Assembly: GCA_903772945.1 (NCBI GenBank)
Contig: CAICTM010000441.1
Coordinates: 1-64,000 of the forward strand
Reading direction: 5' to 3'
DNA from: Seminavis robusta
Taxonomy: Eukaryota; Bacillariophyta; Bacillariophyceae; Naviculales; Naviculaceae
DNA length: 64,000 nt
Position numbers and translations under genes: made by a program. Below the pieces are notes generated by a model, which did not search any database, had not been told where the DNA came from, and saw only the letters and a list, made by a program, of their open reading frames with translations. Every line of letters starts with the position of its first letter. The first letter of the stretch is position 1. Below, one piece after another: positions 57,472 to 64,000 of this stretch.

Positions 57472-59331
57472 CTAGTTCCGACGACGTCTCCTCTGTCTCC
57501 TCCTCCGTCGTTTGATCCCAGGGTGTATTGCCTTGAACGCCTTTCTTTCGTCGGGAGTAGGACATGACCATGCCATCTCGTTATAATCGCGATGTCTAGA
57601 TGCGCATATTTTTCGATTACCCGATAGCACCGACCCCAGTCGTCCAAACCCACCCACTCCAGTGGTATGGCACTTGGCATGTGCCAACATCCACATGTCC
57701 TCAAAGACCGGGTATCCACCTTCGGGTCGATCCCATTTGGCACCATCAAAATGTGGTGCCGCCTTTTCAAAATCTGGTCTTGCAATTGTCCTTGCGGTTG
57801 TGGGGATTTCCCAAGCTGGGACACCCCAACCATGTTCCGTGGCATTGGTACTATTGGCCATGGCAGGATCTGCCCCAGGCCAGCTCATTTTCGAAATCTC
57901 ACCAGTACTACTCCAATATGGACTCTGCGTTTGCAAGTAAACAACCAATTCTGAAGAATCACTGGCAAGATACACATATTCCGTTTCTGGCATGATCCGG
58001 ACGGCACATTCAACGGCATGGTTGGCCAAGGTGGAAATAATGCGACTGGTGTTGGTATCCTCCATGTCTAATTCACCACCTTCTTTATCTGCCTTCCACC
58101 ATTTTTGATTCTTGTACTTGAGTCTACCAAAGGCTGGATTGGGCCATTTTGCTCTCACGTGCGCCACAGCATAAGTCCCTGCCTTTACTTTTTCGGTGAG
58201 AGGTGACAGGGACTTGGCCACTCCGGGGGAAGGTTGAAAGAGACGTCGAAAGAGCGCTGGCCAGAGTTCATCTTCTGGTGTCCCCACAAGCTTGTCTTGT
58301 TGTGGTCGGACTTCTGGAATGGCCAAATTGGAATTCATGAAGATGACTTTTTTGTCTTTCCATTCGTCCTGTTCCATTCTCTTGTGCCAGGCAACTCTTC
58401 GTTCAGCCTTGTATTGGGTTGCAGTGCGATTGCCATATTCGTACCATTCGTCCATCAAATACCCATCTGGTAGTCTCCAATCAAAACCATCTGGTGGTGG
58501 GACTAAGAATTCTTCAAAGGGGAGTGGTTTGTAGTATTTGATCAAGAACTTGCGTCCTGTCTTGTGTGCCAACCACAGCTGGTAGGGCATTAGTGCCAAT
58601 CGATCGGAAAGCCCACCACAGTCTTCTAGCTTTTTATTGCCATATTTGTAGCAGGTTATGACAATGAATTTGTTGTCTGGATTGGTGAGCATTTCATGAT
58701 GGGATTGTGGGTTGTTGGCAGGTTGGGTCTTTAAGAATTCGTCCAGCCACTCGGGCAGTGCAAATCTGTTTCGGTGGTCTCGGTATTGGACAAAATCGTG
58801 CTCATAGTTGTAGTCAATCACAGGAATCAGTGGGTAGTTTGTATTGTCCGCAATGTCATATTTTGGTCTTGGCAGTTCGGCTTCTGTGGGACTTGGTTTG
58901 GTGGGTTTAGGAGCAGCAGCTGCCTTGGTTGGATTTGGAGTCGTTCCTGTTGTCGCTTTTGTCTCCACTGTCTCCTTTTCGCCATCCAAAACTGAAGAGT
59001 CTTTCTCCTTATTGAGATTCTTGCTACCAGTGTGCTTCTTCTTCATTTCCGCAAGAAAACTCTCCACCAACTCTTGTTCCTGTTCTGGTGGAAGATCCAG
59101 TTCATCCAGTTGATGGCTGAGCTTGTTCAATAAAATGGCATGATGGCTGTCGGTCACCTTCAAATGCCCACCTTCCAACTCCCTGGCTTCGGCAGTCTTT
59201 TTCAGACCAACGGACTCGAAAACATTGTTTGAAAACTCACTAATTTCCACAAAGTTGTACAAAACAGGAGGAATTGCTAGAAACACAATGAACTTTACCA
59301 CCAAAGATCGTTTGCCGTCGTTGAACCGCAT
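57472..59331 (-). CDS. Type II membrane glycosyltransferase-like protein
   Basis: Single exon, 619 aa from ATG 59331. The frame is open upstream but without an ATG. One membrane segment near the start (SLVVKFIVFLAIPPVLYNFV) is followed by a charged stem and a Thr/Pro/Lys-rich linker (about residues 120 to 160). The catalytic-like part opens with FIVITCYKYGNKKLEDCGGL followed by SDRLALMPYQLWLAHKTGRK. This matches the GG.(G/S)DR......LA..TGR.F.. pattern of GT-B fucosyltransferase-like enzymes. A later block has AVAHVRAKWPNPAFGRLK and TEYVYLASDSSELVVYLQ, then the Gly-rich CHTTGVGGFGRLGSVLSGNR. The last residues are almost all Arg/Lys (KRRRRRQRRRRR). Golgi location and sugar transfer are inferred; donor and acceptor are unknown. 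Confidence 0.75.
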   Translation of the reverse strand: MRFNDGKRSLVVKFIVFLAIPPVLYNFVEISEFSNNVFESVGLKKTAEARELEGGHLKVTDSHHAILLNKLSHQLDELDLPPEQEQELVESFLAEMKKKHTGSKNLNKEKDSSVLDGEKETVETKATTGTTPNPTKAAAAPKPTKPSPTEAELPRPKYDIADNTNYPLIPVIDYNYEHDFVQYRDHRNRFALPEWLDEFLKTQPANNPQSHHEMLTNPDNKFIVITCYKYGNKKLEDCGGLSDRLALMPYQLWLAHKTGRKFLIKYYKPLPFEEFLVPPPDGFDWRLPDGYLMDEWYEYGNRTATQYKAERRVAWHKRMEQDEWKDKKVIFMNSNLAIPEVRPQQDKLVGTPEDELWPALFRRLFQPSPGVAKSLSPLTEKVKAGTYAVAHVRAKWPNPAFGRLKYKNQKWWKADKEGGELDMEDTNTSRIISTLANHAVECAVRIMPETEYVYLASDSSELVVYLQTQSPYWSSTGEISKMSWPGADPAMANSTNATEHGWGVPAWEIPTTARTIARPDFEKAAPHFDGAKWDRPEGGYPVFEDMWMLAHAKCHTTGVGGFGRLGSVLSGNRKICASRHRDYNEMAWSCPTPDERKAFKAIHPGIKRRRRRQRRRRRN

Positions 59332-60136
59332 GGTGGACTCTTTTGGAAGTCTTTGGTTCAAGTGGCTGTGAGTGGTGGTAACTCCCAACGTCGCGTTGAT
59401 GTTTTGTGGGGCACTTCAAGGCTTCAAAAACTCCAAGGTCATTGGAAGGTCATTCAAATCGTCGCTGGTTGACAGTTGGTCGACTGAGTCGAGTCACCCT
59501 GCTCTCCCTCCGCTCGAGATCGACGACTCGACTCGACTCCCGCAACAAACCCACCACCACATAACTCAGGTCCAACAGGAGCGGGAGTATCGGAAAAGAT
59601 ACCGTACAGTGTGGCAGAATACCGGCCAACAGGAAATTACTCGTGTTGTCCTTACTGAGTAGTCTAACTCAACTCACCGGTCAGACAGGAAGCCCGGAAA
59701 CCACGGAACTCTCGGGCACCACCAAAGATGCAATGAATTCCGTGCTTTGCTTGTTTTGCCGCACCCGTCCCAGAGAGATAGTCGTACCATATCATATCCA
59801 GCACTTACGGGTAGCGTAGTAGTGTAGCTTCCAGGGTATCATGATATACATGTAGTACAAGGGATTATATCGGTAGAGGCGACTGATGCATACTATTTTT
59901 TAAACTGTAATCCACCCGCCAAGCCCTCGTAGCTCTAGTACTGTTTCTACAGGCTGAAAAAAGAAACGTCCGAAATCCACTAGTCTAGTTGTTTGTGTGA
60001 GGACAAATTATTGGATTTTAGATGAGAATCCACTCTGAAGATTTAATGTTCCACATGGATTTTGAGTGCCATTTCCCAGGTTTGTATAAGAAGCGAGTTG
60101 ATTGGAAGTTTTACTCTTCTAGTAGTTACTGTGCAA

Positions 60137-60234
60137 AATCCACTGTTGGATTTTCAGCCGTTTTCTTGAGTGAGATTTGGCGGGTAAGATCCCACTAGTA
60201 GTATCATGGAGAATCCACTGTTGGATTTTCAGCC
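60137..60234 (+). repeat. 23-bp direct repeat, copies 75 bp apart
   Basis: Copies at 60137..60159 and 60212..60234, aatccactgttggattttca then gcc, both followed by a short run ending ttcttga. The core tccactgttgga is an imperfect palindrome. Confidence 0.9.
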
Positions 60235-61139
60235 ATTTCTTGACCCATAAGTAATCAAAGGACACAGAAAATAGTCGTTGAAATCTCTGAAACACGACTC
60301 GTTCAATGGTAAAATGTACTCCGGCGCTACTCCGAGTACCAACCTCAAGGACAACAGCACACGCAAAACAACAACAACCATGGCTACCGACAACGACCAT
60401 GGCGCTCCTGTTACTGTACATTTTTCCTCGGGCTGTTTGTCAGGTAGATTACACACAAAGATCTCCCGCCTCACTGTCGGCCTTGTTCTCGGCTGCGATC
60501 TCGACTACAACCTCGGCTTCGGCAGTCGGCCTTCGGCCTTCCGGGCCTCAGCCTTGTGCGTGGACTTTATGGAGGGGTTAGGCATGAGCGCGGGGGAGGG
60601 AAAAAGAAGAAGAAGAGGGAGAGGGTTAACCTTTGGATTCCTGATTCCCGTTTGAGAGCCTGCCAGGTCATGTTGAAGACATCCGAGAGAGCGAGGAGGT
60701 TATGTGGGAGACATCGGAAGCCATGTTTACTTATAAAAAAGAGGGGAAAAGGCAAAGACCGTTGATCTCCCCATAGGTAAGACGTCCGAAGAATGTTGAA
60801 TATGTCAGCAAATGCGTCACAAACACATGCATGATCGCAAATTCAAATCCCACGTAACGGATAGGCTGACTGGCTCTTTTTTCGCTCTTTTTCCCATCCT
60901 TCGCTCGCACCAGACCTTCCCATTATTTTCGAAAATCAACCGAAACTCTGCTCTCGGAGCAACAGCAACAACAACAACTCTCGGAGCAGCAGCAACAACA
61001 ACAACCACTCCATCCTACCAGTACTATTACTCGACCTTTGAACAACAATAGCACTACTCCCTTGTGCGACGCTTCGTTTGCTTGGTTTGTCTTGAAGTCA
61101 GCGACTACATCGGTAGGGGCAAGTACTCTTGGCAAGACG

Positions 61140-61196
61140 GATCGGCGTGCAACGAGATCGGAGATCGGCGTGCAACGAGATCGGAGATCGGAGATC
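61140..61196 (+). repeat. 23-bp tandem repeat
   Basis: Two units beginning gatcggcgtgcaacgagatc, followed by shortened gatcgga units. It lies just upstream of the start codon at 61223. Confidence 0.9.
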
Positions 61197-61222
61197 GCTC
61201 CAGGAAGAACAACAACTCGACC

Positions 61223-61831
61223 ATGAGGATCGCCACTAGTCCATGGTTCTCCAAGTGGCTGCAAAGTGTCAACAAATACCCATACAATGAGCTGAGAGTT
61301 ACAAGGCATGGATTCACCTGCAAGTATGTCATTTGTGGGTACAACAGCGACGAGGAGGACAACTTCTGTTTGCCCACAACAAGCATGGAAGTGACGGTTC
61401 TTGAGGAGTTGATATTGCAAGGAGCAGGCAAGCCTCTTCCTCCTGATATGACAGGCATCATGGACTACATGTTTGAATGGGGACGCCAGGATAGTCCACA
61501 ATGGTACCGTGCTGTTGTTGCTACCCTTTCTGAAATGCTGGAGGGTCCACATCCCTGTGAAAGGAAGGACATGTTTATGGAGTGCATCTATTGGTTAGCA
61601 AAGGATAGGATCACTGAGGAGTATGACTTGGGCTCAATTGAAGGCCAGATTTGCATGGATGCTTGGCATGGGTATTGCATCCAGTGGTACCAACCCAAAT
61701 TTTCCTTCAAGGAATATTGTATGATGAATCATGAGTTTGTGATGTTGTGCATGGAAGACCTTCAGTATCATGGAGGCATGAGACCCCAATTGGCTATGTT
61801 TATTGATGGCAACAACCAACAAGGACTTTGA
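61223..61831 (+). CDS. Hypothetical protein, probably transposon-associated
   Basis: ATG at 61223, 202 aa, no intron assigned. I do not recognise the family. It is Met/Cys/Trp/Tyr-rich with well-formed helices (MDYMFEWGRQDSPQWYRAVV, ERKDMFMECIYWLAKDRITE, GQICMDAWHGYCIQWYQPKF) and looks coding throughout. The stop is 60 bp from the end of the convergent transposon-type gene on the other strand. Its codon and amino acid style (many ATG and TGC) matches that gene more than the host genes, so both may belong to one element (inference). The open frame continues upstream to about 61064, but through the tandem repeat, so the ATG at 61223 is preferred. Confidence 0.5.
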   Translation: MRIATSPWFSKWLQSVNKYPYNELRVTRHGFTCKYVICGYNSDEEDNFCLPTTSMEVTVLEELILQGAGKPLPPDMTGIMDYMFEWGRQDSPQWYRAVVATLSEMLEGPHPCERKDMFMECIYWLAKDRITEEYDLGSIEGQICMDAWHGYCIQWYQPKFSFKEYCMMNHEFVMLCMEDLQYHGGMRPQLAMFIDGNNQQGL

Positions 61832-61891
61832 ATGTAAGTTACTTGCTAAATTAGAAATGAATCGGATGTACCTAAATATTTATTGCTGTTC

Positions 61892-64000
61892 TTATGCCAG
61901 ATATCCATTCAATCGAGTTTGACAGGTGGCATCATGAGGTGGTCTTCCTCTCCTGTTGGTCAACCACTGGCAGTATCTCTGACAGCAGCCATTCGGTGGA
62001 GGAGGTGGCTGGAAAGGATATGGCAGTATGGGTTGGAATTGCCGCATTTGCATGGCAAGTTGCATCATTTGAATTTGTTGTTGTTGTTGCTGGTATAGAA
62101 TCAAATTACCAACATAAGCATTTCTTGTTTGTGGCACTGCAGGTGGTGGTGGTGGTGGTGGTGGTGTGGCGGGTGGCGGTGGCGGTGGTGGCGGCGGTGG
62201 AACCATTGCTGTTGCAGTCGGTGGATCGATTGCTGGTGGATTTGGTGGCTCGATTGCTGGTGGAGTCGGTGGTTCTGGTCCTGTACAAGCCACACACAAA
62301 CAACAATCATTTGGTGCATACTTCTGCCGCTGTGGTTTGAATGCAACAATGAACTCTGAGAAGAACCTCTCTCCATTATCCTCTGGCAATGGCTCTGCAT
62401 TAGGAAATGGTTCATTGAGACCCACAGCCACTGGTAGCTCATTGAGGTAAGCTAACTCTGAATGATTCCAGTAAGGTACAACATTTTCCCATCCGGCTGG
62501 AATTGCCCTCCTCTCTGCCAGACTGATTCTTGACAGGAAGGCTCTCTTGTGTCTAATCTTGAGGTTGTATCTTGCAGTTCCAGCCAGGTTGAGTGCATCA
62601 GCAAGGCTTCTTCTCATTCCACTATTGCCAAAGTGAGCAAACTTGTCGTGGAATGCTTCTAACTTGGATTCTCCTCTCCTTGATAGGTACTCTGGGAGGT
62701 TGTGCTTGGAATTGGGTGATGGTAGGATGGTGTCATACATGTCTTCCAGTGCCAGGGGATCAGCCAAGTGAGCCGCTTTGTCAACACAGTTTTCTACTGC
62801 TGGCTTGGTATCAGAAGTGAACAAGGTATAGTTTTTGACTGGATCCAGTCGCCCTTGTCCTGGCTGGCTACCATCACTGGCTGTCACCTTGTACCTGCAG
62901 AACCACTGCTGCAACCTCTGCCTCATTGTCTCTGGTGACCTCATCTGCTTCCTTAGGTATTTGGAGTACCTAGCTCTGAAGACCTTGGAAGCTTGCATAT
63001 CAGAGATCTCAGCCATGGAGTAGTGCTTGCCATTGGAGGACAAGAGACCATGTTTCAAAGCATGGAGGACCTTCTCATAGTCATCTGGTGAGTACTCATA
63101 GAGGCAATCCAAGAGGTCTCCCATTGCTTGAAAGTAATCAATGTGACCCTTCCTCAAAGTTGACAGAATCCTTTCTCATAATGGAACAGGCCAAGTCTTC
63201 CCTCGATACCTGGAAAGAGCAGCTCCCAATAGTCATCCTTGTGGGGCCAGGTGTCGCTGTACATGGCAGCTGGATTGAAGTTGCTCCTCCTTGCTAGCTG
63301 CATGGCTGCATGGGAGAAGTGGATGGTCTTGGTGGTGGGAACCAGAACTGCAGACGCAATCTCTCCAGTGTCAGTAGCAGCATCCCAAACAGCAGCAGCA
63401 CCAAGACTCCTGCTGTAGTTCTTGATCACCTGGAATGTATGGTCTTGGCAGAAGATTCCTTTGTTGCAATTGACACTTTGGATCTCTCTTGTGTGCCTTT
63501 GGTTGTCACTGATCCTCCATGGATTCCTGTTTGAAGCACAAGCAGCATCATAGATGTCACGGATGGTGTCACCAAGAGGAGGAAACTGTCTGATGTAAGT
63601 GCCATCCTTTTGAAGAAAGGTATCAGGATCAGTGGCGCTTCCTTGCCAGTATGAGAAGTATGACATCATGGCTCTAAGATAATCTCTGTTGATTGCATTG
63701 AACAGGAGCCGGCTGCAGAGTTCTCCATTTCCATAGGTTAACATGATAGTATCGAATACTTCTGTTGCTTTTCGCTCCAAATGACAAGGCTTGTTAGGTA
63801 GAGCATACTTGGACTCCAATGGATAGAGCAATGAAGCATGGTCTGGGATCGAGACCAGCACTTCTGCAGAGTTGGCATCGAATCTTCTGTTGCAGCTTCC
63901 ACAAAACATGGACATGACTATACACCCAGAAGGAGGACCAGTGATGCCAAAGATAGGGAACAAGGTCTTGTTCTTGGACCAGTTGTGCCTCGCATTCTTG
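61892..64000 (-). pseudogene. Transposon-type protein, frameshifted, 5' cut by window
   Basis: The frame runs from the window edge (64000) to 63154, carrying KNARHNWSKNKTLFPIFGIT, MFCGSCNRRFDANSAEVLVS, VIKNYSRSLGAAAVWDAATD and WELLFPGIEGRLGLFHYEK. It then goes out of frame. The next frame begins ILSTLRKGHIDYFQAMGDLL and runs to 61892, ending in a poly-Pro region and a Gln/Met-rich tail (YQQQQQQIQMMQLAMQMRQF). The natural join (FHYE, then RILSTLRKGHIDYF) needs a 1- or 2-base change in gagaaagg at about 63166 to 63177. It resembles a family repeated in diatom genomes, to my recollection, with two Cys pairs early (CGSC, later CCLC..C). The enzyme type is not identified. A real frameshift or an assembly error at the A-run are both possible. 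Confidence 0.6.

Larger units (their letters stand above)
59332..61222. other. 1.9-kb spacer without a firm gene
   Basis: It contains the 23-bp repeat at 60137, cag/caa repeats at about 60957 to 61006 and the tandem repeat at 61140. A frame at 60278 to 60655 has no support. It may include the left end of the transposon-derived block that follows, but I could not define a terminal repeat. Confidence 0.4.

Overview
The window looks like nuclear DNA of a photosynthetic stramenopile, most likely a pennate diatom. This is inferred from gene content: many short GT-AG introns (65 to 180 bp), a plastid-type presequence with an ASAFAP-like site, a class C GPCR, a hybrid histidine kinase, a secreted VWD family, and diatom-style transposon proteins. 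No species can be fixed from sequence alone. Genes are widely spaced and lie on both strands. The long spacers are rich in short palindromes (CTAGCTAG, TACCGGTA, TACATGTA) and in GAATC pentamers. I recognised no tRNA, rRNA, CRISPR or replication origin.

0 to 9 kb: a decayed GCR1_C-domain transposon remnant, a chimeric VWD pseudogene, an intact secreted VWD gene, an RsuA/RluF-type pseudouridine synthase and a small internally duplicated acidic protein. 9.2 to 16.45 kb: a complete 7.25-kb DNA transposon with 23-bp terminal inverted repeats, a CTG target duplication, a DDE transposase broken by one TGA, accessory genes and a nested 2.8-kb insertion flanked by 17-bp direct repeats. 17.5 to 31.6 kb: an EF-hand protein phosphatase (PPEF type), two more VWD genes, a LENG1/CIR-N splicing-type protein and a BED-finger hAT-like gene.

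32.9 to 40.6 kb: a seven-exon gene whose joined frame encodes three tandem FUT8-like glycosyltransferase modules in one type II membrane protein, converging on a PAS/histidine kinase/receiver protein whose receiver carries Glu where the phospho-accepting Asp should be. 43.5 to 52.4 kb: a four-exon membrane protein of unknown function, a type II sulfotransferase-like protein and a GABA-B-like class C GPCR. 53.7 kb: a 311-bp MITE with the same CTG target duplication and GAAG ends as the large transposon. 55 to 64 kb: a plastid-type NTF2-fold protein, a second Golgi-type glycosyltransferase, and a transposon-derived pair at the right edge, one member of which is frameshifted.

Themes: a secretory and cell-surface set (VWD proteins, glycosyltransferases, sulfotransferase), signalling proteins (GPCR, hybrid kinase, Ca-regulated phosphatase), and active-looking mobile DNA. 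All spliced models were checked by hand for GT-AG ends, phase and a total length divisible by three. The exceptions are the minus-strand transposon gene and the two edge elements.
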